A stretch of DNA of 64,000 bases, from positions 25,907,626-25,971,625 of the forward strand of contig OX465589.1 in NCBI GenBank assembly GCA_950022655.1, in the 5' to 3' direction. The notes beneath the pieces are model-generated. The model saw nothing but the letters and a program-made list of their open reading frames with translations, was not told where the DNA came from and made no database searches. This stretch comes from Alentia gelatinosa (Eukaryota > Annelida > Polychaeta > Phyllodocida > Polynoidae). The position numbers and the translations under genes were made by a program. Shown one piece after another: positions 24,030 to 36,600 of the stretch (the first letter of the stretch is position 1; every line of letters begins with the position of its first letter).

Positions 24030-27000
24030 GGATCATTTTGATGAATTATTCTATTAGTTTTCATTTGGGATATCATTACTCTACGATGCCAGTTCATCCA
24101 ATCTATGTAATTCTTCATCATCAGTCCTCCCAATATCCTCCCGCCCTGTTTTTGCAGCACTGAACCCAGCAGGCTGTGGTATGAACCGCTTCATGAAGCG
24201 CATCATGAACGGCTACGCGTCGAAACAGGGAGAGTGGCCGTGGATCGTTCATCTCCGTACATTCACCTCCTCCACCTCCTACATGCAGTGCGGAGGCAGC
24301 CTCCTCAACGACCAGTGGGTGCTCACCGCGGCCCACTGCCTCGAGCACAAGTGAGTCATTCACCACGCAATGTTTCTCAATCGTAATTGCCTCAGTCACA
24401 CTGGCGTAAATTTTGGCGTTTCTTCTACGTATTTCAATTGGTGGGGACCACGTATTATGCCCCAGTCACACTGGCGTAGAATTAGGCGTTTCTTCTACGT
24501 ATTTCAATTGGTGGGGACCACGTATTGGCTACGGATTTGGAACGTATCTGTTTGCGTTTCATTAACGTTTTAGAACGCTTTTCAACGTTCATCAACGCTC
24601 ATCAACGCTTATCTACGCTTCTGTACGCATTGTGGCGTTTTTCGACGCATTCCGACTTTCCTCTACGCATCTCCGCGTATTGCGGCGTTTGGCGGCGTAT
24701 TTTGAGATTTCAAAATGCGTAGAAGACCGTAGACGTGCGTACACGGAAAACGCCGTATTTTACGCCAGTGTGACTGGGGCATTATCAATTACGGTAGTAC
24801 ATTTTCTGCTGCCTATGGAACTGAAGAAAACTTTGAATTGGTGCCTTGCGTCATGAATCGTGAGCTCCTGCTCAAACGATGGGAAGTCCTGAGTAGACAA
24901 CAGATAGGGTTACCCGAGCCACATTACCCCTGATACCTGGATACAAGTAAGGAGGCCGGAGTTGGGCAAATAATATTTTATTGAATTCTGTTAAGAAAAT
25001 AAGGCTTTTCTCAGCGTTCATCAACGCTCATTTACGCTTCTGTACGTATTGTTATGCCCCAGTCACACTGGCGTAAAAAACGGCGCAATAGATTTATAAA
25101 CCGTTCCTCAGGATCTTTTATAGATCAAAGGAACTTTGTGTTATCTTCTATGGAACGACTTCCGGTAGACTAACGGAATTGCCCTCTGCTGTGGAAATGG
25201 TGAATCATCTGTCGGGAAACACTAATACCAGTCTCAACGATACTTTAGTATTTTGTCCTCAAATAACTCCCTGTCTCTTGTCTTACACAGTGGTCAATGG
25301 ATCACCAACCCTAACGCCATGGAGCTGCACTTCGCAGAACACGGTCTCGACACCAACGACAACACGGAATTCAAGGTCCAGGCATCCAAAGTCATCGTCC
25401 ACCCATATCGCTCCAGTACGTATATGAATATCAGCTGAATCTTTAGTAGAACAAATAAGGTGGTTTTCTTATATCATCATTGCCTAATTAAAATTAATTA
25501 GTTTAGCATGGCATTTCATCATACTGGGCTGAACTGTAGACCATGCATGTAGTACCGGTCTACAGTGATATGATGGTTGGTTGTATGTGTGGTAAAGATG
25601 TGGTAAATACTAGTGTATGTACCAAGATGGGGAGAGCTGTGTAGTGTATGTGGACTGTAGTTGGTAAAGTCCTAGAATATGTCACAAACACTGGAGTAAC
25701 TTATCACTAGAATACTGTAGTTTAAGTCCATGGGGATGTAGTAGGTAGAGAACTTCTTCTTGGCTGCGTCTGCTCTTAACAGATGAGATCTGCTCATAGG
25801 TACTTTGAAATGCTTCTTTTTATTGGTAATTTCCACAGGTACAGGTTCCTCACACGCCAGTCTAAGAACCCAGAATGATGGGTGTAGCTGGCTTATATAG
25901 CTAGTATTGAGGTTGCATGCATTAAAGTGTCAAGGTCATTGTCCCAAATGCTCACTCCAACACTCCGTCCTACTAACCCAAATGACCTGTCCTACTGACC
26001 CAGGCTAAGTGGGGCAGTAGGTGTGCAGGCGCTGACCTACTGGCCCAAATGATCCATCCCTGCTAAGTGGGACAGGCGCTGACCCACTGGCCCTAATGCT
26101 CCGTTCTACTGGCCTTCACCTTGGGTGCTTGTGTGCTGACACACTGGCCTAGATACAGCTCTCAGGGCGTTTCATATGGGATATATGCCTAAACTTCTGC
26201 TATACAAGAGCTCACAGTTTTACTTATACATTTCTTATACCTTTCTTATATATTTCAATATTTGTGCTTGGCTCAGGTCCAGTGCAATACAATCGGTGCA
26301 CTCCTTACACAGAGGCATTCCGTTCTGGAATTACCGTCCGTTAACACGGGGTATCCGCTTATGCAGGGCGCCCCTTTACACAGGGTTATAGTAAATGCCT
26401 AATATAGAACATTTAAATTCTGAGCAAATCGTCTCTAAACGCAGGGTGTCCTTTATGCAGGATTCACTTGACTGGGTGCAAGTGGGTTACACAAAATGAC
26501 CCTTAGACTAAATGTAACCCAAAGCTTATATTATAATGTTTTGTCTTTTTTCATAACTCACCGCGCATTTATCAAAGACGAGTATACCATCAGTTCCTAG
26601 TCTCATTGTATATCTACTTCAGGGACCGGTGTGGCGCCATATGACATTGCACTGATCAAACTCGCCACCAAGCAGACGTTCTCAACCTACGTGAAGCCTG
26701 TGTGCGTGCCGACTGGCAGCAACCAGTTCCCCGCCGGCACCCAGTGCGTCGCCAGCGGCTGGGGCAAGACCCACATGCACCAGGGTGAGTTTTTTTTGTT
26801 TTTTATTCAAGAAAAACACATACATATCATCCTGTCAAGGGGCAAACCAATGTGTAAACCGATTAAACCTCTACTCATTACATTTCTTTTATTGAATGGT
26901 TCATAGCAATACTCCGGTGCATTGTAACTCATATCATATTCAATTATACATTTCTTCACTGTAATATTCTTAACTGGATGATTAAGTTAATCATCAATGA

Positions 27001-29010
27001 TGGAGGTATTAAGCGTTTATATTTGGTTGGACAAGGTGGCTTTGTGACCAACGAGTAAGTTTGTTGGCAATAAACTAGCATTTTTACCCTTTTTTTCACA
27101 TGTATTTACTACTTCATACATAAAGATCTACATCTATATATTATGTTCTACTTATTTTGCTACTGACCTGTATAAACTTTCTCAAGGAAGTCTGATAGCA
27201 GTTTGGTTCCAATTGGTTGAACAAAATCAAGATTTTGTCCACTGTAATGCCTACGGACATATAACATTATTCAGTGTTACCTCCCAGAGCATTGATCAGA
27301 CTATATCTGTACTGGTCAGGCTAATCAGACCAGAGACACCCAACTCAATGTATCAGCACACTGATCAGACTTTATCCTACCCCTCATATAAATCTCCATA
27401 GACTTAACATGGTGTGACTGTATGCCACGGTTATGGCATAAAATATTTATATGCCACTGGAGACATATGATGTTAAAAACATGTAACAGGGTAGGATAAA
27501 ATCTAAACATCACTCAATTTCATATAATTGTTTATATGCCATTCGTTGTCTTCCGCTACAAATATCACTCAGCTCCGTTTCGTGATATCATGCCACAAAG
27601 ACAACTCATGCCATATAAACAATCATATGAAATTTCGTGATGTTTCATGATAGTGTTGGGCAATATATATGTGCCATACTCTTGGTATTCATCGCCGCGG
27701 TATATCTTCCACAGGTACGTCTCGGCAACTTCTTCATGTCAACATGGATCTCGTCTCTAAGAGCACTTGCAGGGCAAGCTTTGGCTCAGCTGTAACTGAT
27801 GATCTTGTGTGTGCTAAACGACATGGATACCTCTCAAGTGTCTGCCAGGTAAGTCTCCTCATACCTTTTCACACATTACAGTTACTGTTGTACAATCCAA
27901 TACCCTGTAGCAATGATAAATGTTGAGAGGATTTGTGAAATCAACCTCCTCCAAATAATCTGGAGGCAGATTGTGGAAAGGTATTTTTTTGTATTTATTG
28001 GGTTCATAAGTATAGTACAAAATCACTTGGTAGGGTGATTCATGCTACATACATAAAGTGAGCCTAATAAAGGGGCAAAAGCCTTAATTGACCAAGTAAT
28101 TGGTCTTCATGGCTAAGCCTTGAAATAAACTGAAAAACTCAAACAAGCAATTACGAATAGCACATATTGATCAAGCAACAATACTTGTCGCGGGGTGTGA
28201 GCAATAGACATAAGCACAGTCATCCATATTATCTCGTAAAACAAAGTCAGAATATGAGATGAGGTTGACTGACCAAAGCCTGCCCAGTATAGCAGTGTAG
28301 CCATGAAACGGCGAAGCTGGCAGTGATATAGGGTTGCTCAGTTTACCAATGGCATGCGGCGCTATCATCGTCGGTGCGCTGTGTATAACAACAGGGGTTC
28401 CACCCGCGGCCGAAGTGAGAATTAGCATGAACACTGATAAGGACAATGGTATTCTAAGATCATTGATAACAGAATTATGAGTCTTCATGACCACGTGCAA
28501 AGTTCACTAGATTTTATTATAACACTCCAAATTAAGAACTTAGCACAAACTGTGGGCAATAAACGGGGATTTTCACAATTGCTACTTCATATTATATATC
28601 TATATCTTGTTATATTTATTTTGCTATTGACCTATGTAAACAGACTTTGAAATAAGGATATTGAATTGAATAATCCATACGGGCCACAGAGTCATTTAGT
28701 CACAAAGTCTGGCCTTTCAAAGTAAGTTTATTCAACTACTGTATCCAGACACAACTAATTCCTCCGGATCTTTTAGTTGAATTGTTTCAACTAATATAAA
28801 TTACAGATGATTAAAACACACACATGACACTTATGTTTGCAGGGTGACTCTGGTGGCCCGCTGGTCTGTCTGAAGAATGGCGCCTACGTTCTTGTCGGTG
28901 TCACCTCCTTTGGCTCACCATGCGGAGCGGCAGCAAAAAGCATTCCGTCCGCCTTCGCCAGTGTGGAATACTTCAAATCCTGGATCACTCAGACCATGAA
29001 TAACAACTGA
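19977..29010 (+). CDS. Secreted CUB-domain serine protease (S1, probably chymotrypsin-like)
   Basis: Nine coding exons join with matching phases into 498 residues: 19969-20031 (ATG at 19977), 21066-21164, 21972-22156, 22816-23191, 24158-24350, 25291-25415, 26623-26784, 27715-27848 and 28843-29010 (TGA 29008-29010). Order: signal peptide (1-16), a short alpha-helical-looking region (17-60), a CUB domain (about 67-193), a Pro/Ala/Thr linker (194-238) and an S1 peptidase domain from 254. Activation would cleave after Arg253 (K-R|I-M-N-G). The triad is His298 (TAAHC), Asp352 (DIALIKL) and Ser446 (GDSGGP). Cys245 and Cys372 probably tie the propeptide to the protease. The S1-pocket base (position 189, chymotrypsin numbering) is Ser, suggesting chymotrypsin-like cleavage. 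The substrate is unknown; the enzyme should act outside the cell. Confidence 0.93.
21066..21164 (+). CDS. Protease exon 3: charged propeptide segment
   Basis: A 99-base exon, phase 1 to 1, encoding a charged, probably helical stretch ([16 protein letters not shown]). I recognise no domain. The donor GTTGGT is weaker than usual. Confidence 0.85.
21462..21676. mobile_element. Solitary copy of the GGGGACACACC palindromic MITE in protease intron
   Basis: It begins CGGGGACACACCAGGCGAG and ends with the inverted form CTCGCTTGGTGTGTCCCC. The interior shares the GGCGAT, AATAATCAGGT and TATTTCATA blocks with the tandem array at 13402-14063. It lies in the intron between exons 3 and 4. Confidence 0.85.
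21972..23191 (+). CDS. Protease exons 4-5: CUB domain and Pro/Ala/Thr linker
   Basis: Exon 4 (21972-22156) and exon 5 (22816-23191) encode the CUB domain. Hallmarks are four cysteines (F-E-C, S-K-C-L-W, S-Q-C-N-Y-D, Q-Y-C-G plus G-N-C), [11 protein letters not shown] and the closing R-G-F-R-A-V-F. The CUB is split at S-G-K|V-V-E-L. Exon 5 continues into a linker of P-A-P-T/S tetrapeptides. CUB domains usually mediate extracellular binding, often calcium-dependent. Confidence 0.92.
22300..22565 (+). mobile_element. MITE of the TTTATCT...CCATAGGCTTAACATT family plus adjoining repeat
   Basis: The core, about 22302-22438, runs from TTTATCTTAGCCTGGAATA to TATTTCCAGGCTAAGATAAA. The following bases to 22560 match the inverse of 17425-17567. 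It lies in the intron within the CUB coding region. Confidence 0.65.
22572..22709. repeat. (TA)n microsatellite
   Basis: A long TA repeat with an interrupting TATG/TGTG block near 22651-22680, in the intron that splits the CUB domain. Confidence 0.95.
23071..23178 (+). repeat. 12 bp coding minisatellite (P-A-P-T linker)
   Basis: Nine in-frame units of 12 bases, consensus CCTACACCAGCC, encode the proline-rich linker between the CUB and protease domains. Units alternate Thr/Ser and Pro/Leu variants. The outermost units are the most diverged. Confidence 0.9.
23941..24026. repeat. (TA)n microsatellite
   Basis: A nearly pure TA repeat in the intron before the first catalytic exon. Confidence 0.95.
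24158..24350 (+). CDS. Protease exon 6: activation site and catalytic His
   Basis: Encodes N-P-A-G-C-G, the activation site K-R|I-M-N-G, E-W-P-W-I-V, C-G-G-S-L and L-T-A-A-H-C with the catalytic His298. Phase 1 to 2. The acceptor is TTTTTGCAG and the donor GTGAGT. Confidence 0.95.
24392..24784. mobile_element. DNA element with TGCCCCAGTCACACTGGCGTA terminal repeats
   Basis: The full unit is 24458-24781. Its 20-odd-base inverted ends begin TGCCCCAGTCACACTGGCG, and both flanks carry TTA (24455-24457 and 24782-24784). A 3-base TTA duplication is typical of the PIF/Harbinger superfamily; this assignment is inference. The interior is packed with ACG/CGT-bearing short repeats. The 65 bases just upstream (24392-24456) are a direct copy of its left end, and another end fragment lies at 25056-25085. 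Confidence 0.8.
25291..26784 (+). CDS. Protease exons 7-8: catalytic Asp region
   Basis: Exon 7 (25291-25415) encodes the strand after the His and ends V-I-V-H-P-Y-R-S. Exon 8 (26623-26784) supplies Y-D-I-A-L-I-K-L with the catalytic Asp352, P-V-C-V-P and G-W-G-K. Phases 2 to 1 and 1 to 1. Confidence 0.93.
27369..27503. mobile_element. MITE of the TTTATCCTACCCC family in protease intron
   Basis: It begins TTTATCCTACCCCTCATATA and ends GGGTAGGATAAA. It includes the family phrase CCATAGACTTAACAT and an internal TATGCCAC/GTGGCATA hairpin. Confidence 0.7.
27715..29010 (+). CDS. Protease exons 9-10: substrate pocket, catalytic Ser and C-terminus
   Basis: Exon 9 (27715-27848) ends S-S-V-C-Q and exon 10 (28843-29010) begins G-D-S-G-G-P, so the intron falls just before the catalytic Ser motif. 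The pocket residues are Ser (189), Gly (216, in S-F-G-S) and probably Ser (226, in I-P-S-A-F), by chymotrypsin numbering. The protein ends after N-N-N at 29007. Confidence 0.94.
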
Positions 29011-29175
29011 GAGACACCAGCAGTCTACGAACGCAGGTCAATGAGACACACAAACGTTGTGCTCTGATACGACGCCACGTGACGCAACGTGACGCAACGC
29101 AGCTTGTCGTCGTGTAGTCTGTAAATTGTCTCGAGTCGCTTCCAGTTTTTAAACGTGTCTCAAAAATTGGCGACA

Positions 29176-29181
29176 AATAAA
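29176..29181 (+). terminator. Polyadenylation signal of the protease gene
   Basis: A canonical AATAAA lies 166 bases after the stop codon. Cleavage is expected near 29195-29205. Confidence 0.75.
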
Positions 29182-29209
29182 GATCGGAATATAAAACGGG
29201 GCGACGCTC

Positions 29210-29884
29210 TGCTAAGTCACATAGCAGTAAAATGGTCCGAAACCCATATAGACTTAAGATCGGACGTCTCGAGGACCTGCTGGTCCTCTGTGTACATCGG
29301 ATCTTGTTATCTATAATAGAAGAATTAAGGAGTTTTTATTTTCGGTATGGACCACACTGGTAATGTCTAAAAATGTTTACTATAGTATTTCCAACTATCG
29401 AACATTCCTTTGATAGTAATAGTACTATTCTTCATAAAGAAAACCTTTTTAGGAAGTAACAACAAAGCGGGGCAGGATCCCTAAGCACCAAGTGATTGCT
29501 TTTATGATACTCAAGAGATTATCTACTTACATGTGATCCTAGTATCATTTACTTATGATATGGAATAGTATTCTAGTGACGGATGAGCACTTGCTGAACC
29601 TTTTTTTAAAAAGGTATAACTAACTACATACATTTACAAGATGGCTTTATAATTTTGTATGAATATTCTGCAAACGCATCAAGCCTCAGATAGAAAATAT
29701 CATACTTCATGTACTACACTCATGTACAAGATTACCAAGTTAGATGACTTAAGGTCCTCACCTAAGTTTTCTGAATCGGTGCGTATGTATTCCTTGTATG
29801 ATACAGTTTGTATATTTCTACAAATAAAAACTTTGCATGCACTCTCGTTTTCCTTGTTTGTGAACTATTACGGAGATAGATATA
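29210..29884. other. Unannotated intergenic stretch
   Basis: No gene or clear repeat is visible between the protease 3' end and the next foldback element. Confidence 0.4.
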
Positions 29885-30175
29885 TTCAATTTATCATGCA
29901 CCTAATACAAAATGTCACTGAAGGAGTGCGTATCAACATACCCGGCGCATACGGATATGTTGTACTCACCAGGTTGCGATAAAGCAATCATGAATACGGA
30001 AAAAGATAGTGCGCATGAAAATAATTACCGAAGCGGCCGTATATGTGCTCCTTGGAGTTGACTCTACACAATTTTTCTTTTAGTAGGTTTCTTTATTGAT
30101 CCTTTTATACGCTCGGATCTTACTACTCGTCAACTCCCCCTGAGCATATGGCAGCTTGTATCTGAACCCAGCGAG
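29885..30175. mobile_element. Composite foldback element, relative of 44774-45114
   Basis: It shares ordered blocks with the pair of elements in a receptor intron: ACATACCCGG-GCATACGGATATG, GCTCCTTGGAGTTGACTC, TACGCTCGGAT and CAGCTTGTATCTGAA. The arms around CGTCAACTCC and GGAGTTGAC face each other. Boundaries are approximate. Confidence 0.6.
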
Positions 30176-30775
30176 TATAGAAGCATTTATGTTTATCAAA
30201 CAAAATATTCTCTTTAAAAGAACTAATAAAGATAGTGAAAGCCTAAATGAAGACGTGTCAATCAATACCAGAAGTTTCAAGTTATTTGGTTTGGGTTGTT
30301 TTTTTTCATCAAAGAATGTATTTCATGTATATTATAAGTTGCCCTGGGTACATCATCATCATGGAATTTCGTCAGAGTTATGGATCGTTTATGTAATATC
30401 AAATGTAAGGCGCGTGTTACCGCATTAGTTAAGGTGGTCATACTCTATTTTGTTCCCTTTTCTGCTTCACTTTGATACCGATAATACGCAAGGATCTAAC
30501 TAACGTATTTACATCCCAACTTACTGTTCCCAAACCTCGGTTAATGATAATGGACTCCACAAGAAGGCGCCACTGGTTTTGCCGCACATCCACATCTTAA
30601 GATAACTACAACTAGATCAGTCTGAAAATGGTTGAAGACGGTATTGATGGGGGAATTATTTGAATGTGTATTTCTATCCAATTCCGAGGGAAAGTATGTC
30701 CGCAAAATGTCCGAAGAATTTGACTGACCCACCCCCACTCAACCTTGTACGCAATAGAACAAAAATTGATTTGAC

Positions 30776-30807
<32 letters not shown>

Positions 30808-33530
30808 ACATACACAGATGCACGCCGTCAGTGCGCACGCACTAAAGGAAAATTGGTAATTATCCCAATTACCTTAGCAATCTCTTATCTGGAAATATCT
30901 AGAGAATCCTAGACGATAACTGTTCCAGTTTTTTTCGTGTTACCAACTTTTTGCACCTAAAGACATTCAAGGTTGCAGACTAAAGGACCCAGCATGGTCA
31001 TCCAAGTCTGTGGACTCAGTTACGATCAAGAACATCAAATTCTTCTCGACGAGATTGAAAAGGACAATTTAGACAATTTTAAGACCTTGTGAGCCTTGTT
31101 ATTGACGGGAAAAATGTGCCAGGACATGTCAGTTTACTTCTGATCCAGAAACTTATCCTGAAAGATGAATCCAATAACTGGCAAAACATTCACCACAGAA
31201 TGTAACTCCATCCAGGGACATCCTGTTGTCGAGGCTGATGTATGGACATAGAATAGGAAAATCCTTGTGTGCACGGAAAACTACGCAAATACTCTATTAA
31301 CTGTAGGTCCTAGTGATATATCGTGACCGTTAACCTGAGCCTCATGAACATGTACGGAATATGGATTGGCCTACATTATATGGGTTTCTTAGGAATTTGG
31401 TCATCTACATGTATTTATTTCAGGTTGTTGCAACCAGTAGCCAGAATGGTAAAAGTAAGATTGCAGCAATAAATAGGGATATAGCTGGCTGGTGAATTTA
31501 AAAAAATGCCCATCACATTGAATGTACGTTGTGTGTATTGATCTCATATCAAAGCATTGGTAGATTTATGCATATGTACACATGTACCTATATACTAAGT
31601 AATCATTTAGTTATATCCTTGTACCTTAGACCTGTTCTTTAAGACCAGCATACAGTGACATTATAGACGGTCAGTAGTGAATGTGTGCGGTGTTTACATT
31701 TAATGGGGAATAAAAAATGATATGTATTAAAACCAGTCTAGGTACGTAGAATACCCGACTTGTGAAAGCCTGTTCCTGACAAATAACATAGCTTACATTC
31801 TGGTCTATAAGTAGAACGGAAATGGGGTTTGTGTGTCTGATATGAGCATGACCTTCACCTCTCTGGGGTTACGGGTTGACCACATCCTTATGTCTTAGTT
31901 GTGTCTCACAGAGAGTAGGAATATTTCTCCTGCTAGCCTCAATCCGGTATACACTGTGGACCCCTGATTGTTTACTTTTGAGGTATCGACTACAACTAAA
32001 TTACTGGAAAATCCCGTAGTATTTAACTATTAGTATTTGATTTTTATATACTAGAAATCTTGATTTGGAAACTATCTATCCAAGTAGAAGTGTAAAAGAA
32101 TTCATTCAGAAAGTTGTTTTAAACAATGTAGAACCCATTAAAATGCGTTCACCGTGAGCTTGATTAAATTATAAGTAGGTTCAATACACAATGCCTGTGC
32201 AGACGTATGCCGGTACATAGTTCGCCATCTTCCCGTGCTTTTAATATTCAAAACGTGTTATGACAATATTTTCTGATAGAAGCTGAGATTATCATGACTG
32301 ATTCTATATAATTAATATTGAATGAACATTTTCGAAACTTATTTCAAAGGACATGAAGATTTGCGCTGATTATGAATGGGACTTTTCTCCGGCGATGAGA
32401 ATCTCCGGGTAGTGAATTCCTGGCGCCCTAAACATTTCCTATGGCGACTCTGTAATAGGTGGGTAATTAAAGATATATCCAATGATAAATCTAAAATTAA
32501 TCTGAAATATTTTGTTATTTTCACTTTTAATTCAAGGGAAAACGTAAACTTGCAATCAACCGTTTGGGTGTTCTTCATTGTTTGTCACAAACAGCGATCG
32601 ACGGAAAATACGCAAAGAAGATTTGATGAATGAGCAACCTTTTTGGGATGATTTTTTAATGAGAACGTCTATTCTCGGATTATTGTATCTGTAATCATTC
32701 GGTTACCGGATTGCTACTCAGAAGGAAACAAGGTTTATTTCTTAGTGTATCTTTTTGCTTTCTCCAACAAGGAATATTTGTTATACGTGTACTGAATCCC
32801 TAGCAGAAATAAAGCAAATAATTCATTGTATAATAGTAATAACATACGTGCATTTATTATCCATCATAGAGCCAATCTTGCAAATAATACTAGCACACTG
32901 TACATGTTCACTATCTAGTTTGTACAAAGAGAAAAAATTCTACAAGAAAAAGTGTACAAAAAGGATTATGCAAAGAAGAAAAACTCAATAGCAAAAGCTG
33001 CATCACATTTCATCGAGGTCTCTATTTGTGATACCGCAGTATCCTTACATGTCACCATCTTTCGGTTTAAATATGGCTATTGCGATAGGGTCAACTTTAT
33101 GCTACATTCAAGTAAATCTAGCCTTTCCATGGAAATTTTAACTAAGAAGTCAATTTATCACGTTCTGGCTTCTATTGAATACTTGATTTCGTCCGACTTG
33201 TGATTGAATAGGACGCAACAGCTAATCCTGTGTACATAGCAGTGATTTCTTACAGCAATCAAAACACGGTTTTACTATGTAAAGAATAGAACCTGTGCAC
33301 TGTGAGATCGGACTGGTGGATATCCATAACATAATATATGTTACTATATACCCATGCCGTATATACTGTAAATACGCACCGTTTCGGCAGATGACGTAAA
33401 AATACTGTACGGACCGGCGGTCCGTACACTAAAATACGGACCACCTTGCCATACACGTTTATTAAAAAATTGGTTGTTAAGCCAAATTAAATTGATCTTT
33501 TTTTAAATTTCGGGTATATAGTAAATACAT
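30176..33530. other. Unannotated intergenic stretch
   Basis: It contains a (C)n(CA)n microsatellite at 30777-30810 and a short palindrome (GTACGGACCGGCGGTCCGTAC-like) near 33408-33428. Open frames are short and featureless. No gene is called. Confidence 0.45.
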
Positions 33531-33670
33531 AACGTCCAACCATGCTTGTACAATTCACAGAACTCAATGATAATTTACCGTTTGTAAGGAACTCGGCATA
33601 AATACCTCGGTCTGTACAAACCGTAAATTATCATCTCGTTCTGTGAATTGTACAGCATGGTCAGGACGTT
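33531..33670. mobile_element. 140 bp foldback MITE
   Basis: Long inverted arms: AACGTCCAACCATGC and TGTACAATTCACAGAAC on the left, with their complements ending CATGGTCAGGACGTT on the right. A second inner pair (ATGATAATTTACCGTTTGTA against its complement) makes almost the whole unit palindromic. Confidence 0.85.
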
Positions 33671-36600
33671 CTATATAATTACCATGAAGTCTAAGTTTCA
33701 TATGCATATACTGCACTTTCTATAATTGGTGGAAGACGCAATTTTGTGGAACGTATCTTGTTGACCTCCATCAAAGCACAATAGGTACAGATAGTTTGGA
33801 AGCAGTACCGCATGATTGGTAGTAGTAAAGTTCTAGTTACTTTCATAAAAGGAGGATCCATACATCTTAAGTAACATAATAGTATCCTTCACTTTACACA
33901 TATTAAAACACACATCATGAAAATCATCATCATACCTCCATGCTATCGCTTCCAAACATTTTTATGAGGCACACATACATCACGATTTTCCTGCTCAATT
34001 ATTTACATAGCGAATCTCAAGTTCAATCATGCAGGTACGATATAAGCACGCTTAGGATGGGGTCACACGATCTTCATACCTGTTTACACTGCCGGTACAA
34101 AATACATCTTGACATTATGTAAAGGTCTTATTGTACATATAAAGCATTCTATCAAACACCGCAGGTTACTAATGATTCCTATAGGTATCTCCCATGAATC
34201 AATTCAAACCCCTTGCATTTCTGTGAAGTCTTGTCACGTATTCCCATATCATTGAACAGTAGCTGATAAAAAATATCAAGCCTATTGAGAATGATTACTA
34301 CAAGATGAATACCTGTGTATATAATCACCTTATCTATATTGAACTGGGTTTCATTGGCGAATGATGCAGATGTTCACGTGATCCTACTGTAAACCTAATC
34401 CCGACAACTCCAGTATATTCAAACTGCTAGAATTCATAGTTTTTAACTTGGGTGTAATGCCTTTCGTCGCGATGGGGGATAATTATCAGCCAAATGGGGT
34501 CCATTTCATGGAGTGGTTGCGTTCAGAGACTATATGAATGCAGTTGAATATCCTAATTTGTTGTATTGTACGTTATGAAATGATCACTTCCCCTTATTTT
34601 TACCCGATCCGTTGGACTTTCGCTCTCGGAACTCCATTAAACACCATAGTTCCTGCAGTAATACAAGATGCAGTAGCAATACTGATTAACCTAAACATCT
34701 ATACCAGCCTCGTAATGATGAAAACCCTACGTGAATACACTAATTGTCGGTGGGAGCCCAGTGAAGAGACACAAGTAACACCAAATCAAATACATCAAGT
34801 ATTCAACCCATCACAGTATTCATAATACAGTACCAGCTGGCAGTGTTGATCCACTTTGGTAAAACAATCATTTTATTTTACAACTTTCATAGCAACTCTT
34901 TCCACCACCTCCCTACCACTACAGCACCAGCAGATCTATTTTGGTTATCTAAATATGACATGGTTGGAGCTTTCAAAGTAGAAAGAAAAGATAAGTGTAA
35001 AGATAATATGGTTATTGAAGGCAATTCTCACTCTTCTTACCAAATACACTCTTTTATGTTGTACTTAAGATTTTTCAAATATGGCCTATGTAATAATGCG
35101 GTATGGAAGACCTGATCCTATTTCAACCGACTGTTGGACAACAGAACAAGGTTAAAAGACGGCATACATCGAAGACTTAACGACCAGAATAAGTTTCAAC
35201 ATGAAATACTTCAATTCATATTTCTCATGTAGAATTTTCTGCCTCTGAGACCTAGAAAATATGGAGAGAACGGGATGAGGGTCAGTCGGGAGGGGAATAA
35301 TACATATACTGACAATGAGAATCAGGGTTTCATGGAAAGATGTAAAGGTGCCATCTCTGCATGCCTCATGTTTTCGATAAGTCTGGTAACAAGCCCACCG
35401 AAAGCTCACGTAAGGGAACCACAACTGACATCATGTATTCTAGCGTTTACCAGTTATCGCTGTAACAGTGAGGCAGGGTACGGTGCTGTAAACATGTTAA
35501 ACTCTTACTTCTTTGGTCCGATAAACCCTATTATGTACTAAGGGCCTGTTACACCGGGCGCTGCCGTCGTCGTATATATTATGATGATTGATTAAGTTTT
35601 ATACCACTGCTGTACGGCTGGCACCGTTGAGTGTTCATTGTTCCACCGCACCGATATGGCAGCTGCACAAAAGCCCTGCATGGACACTGCCCGGCCGCCG
35701 TGTTAGCTCGGCATATGTCAGGTGGAACAGACCCTTTACACGGCCACCCATATCTCAAACCGTAACTAGCAACATTACCAATACAAACACGGGTTTTACT
35801 GCCTGAGCGTTAGGAATGTGTCGAAGACAAATCTCTGACCACTAAAGCCTTCAAAACGCTTTCCTCTTAAATTCTTGAGCAATGTATAACAAAGCATTTC
35901 GCAACACTACTGCCCACCTTATGACAATTATACAAACACTTCTCAGCAGATTCCATATAACTGCCCATGATTAATGCAATACGTGTCGTTTCACAATCAA
36001 GATATGGGCAGCTTGTGCGGCTTGATTGGGGAGAAATAGTAATGTCTTTGGTAAGAAAAAGAACATAAATAATTTTGTGCTGCCGCCACCTGGGCAAATA
36101 CAGTAGAACCGGTATATTTTTCTGAAGCTAATAGTCGTGTATATGTGGTGATTTGTCAAGCCTGTTCTGGAAGTGATTTGGGAAAATATGTTGGCAATGG
36201 ATCAATGCCTTTTTAAGGGTGAATTATCACGACATGAATAGGTGTATGTAAGTCTTTCACACTTCATTCTGCCATAAATTTAACAAGGCAGCACTTAAAA
36301 ACGTACATCTTAATGCTGCTTGTATAAATGATTCATGACACTTCTCATACTTTCCACGGGCATAACCGGTTGTACTCAGTTGAAGAGGTTACTGTGGCTA
36401 TATCATGTTTTGAGCTGAGTACAATAGAGATACAAACAGTAACAGGGAAAGGGCAAGTAGAATCATGAATCTGTACTTTTTCAGGGTTATCTACTATAAT
36501 ACTTTTCTACGATATCCGTTTCTGACCACTTACAGGGCAGAACGACTGAAGACATTCTTAAAGAGTAGATGAGAAAATACTGATCACACAAGGTTCTTAA

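Noticed and set aside
34538..34825. 95-codon plus-strand open frame in the intergenic region
   Set aside because: AT-biased composition with no recognisable motif or gene structure.
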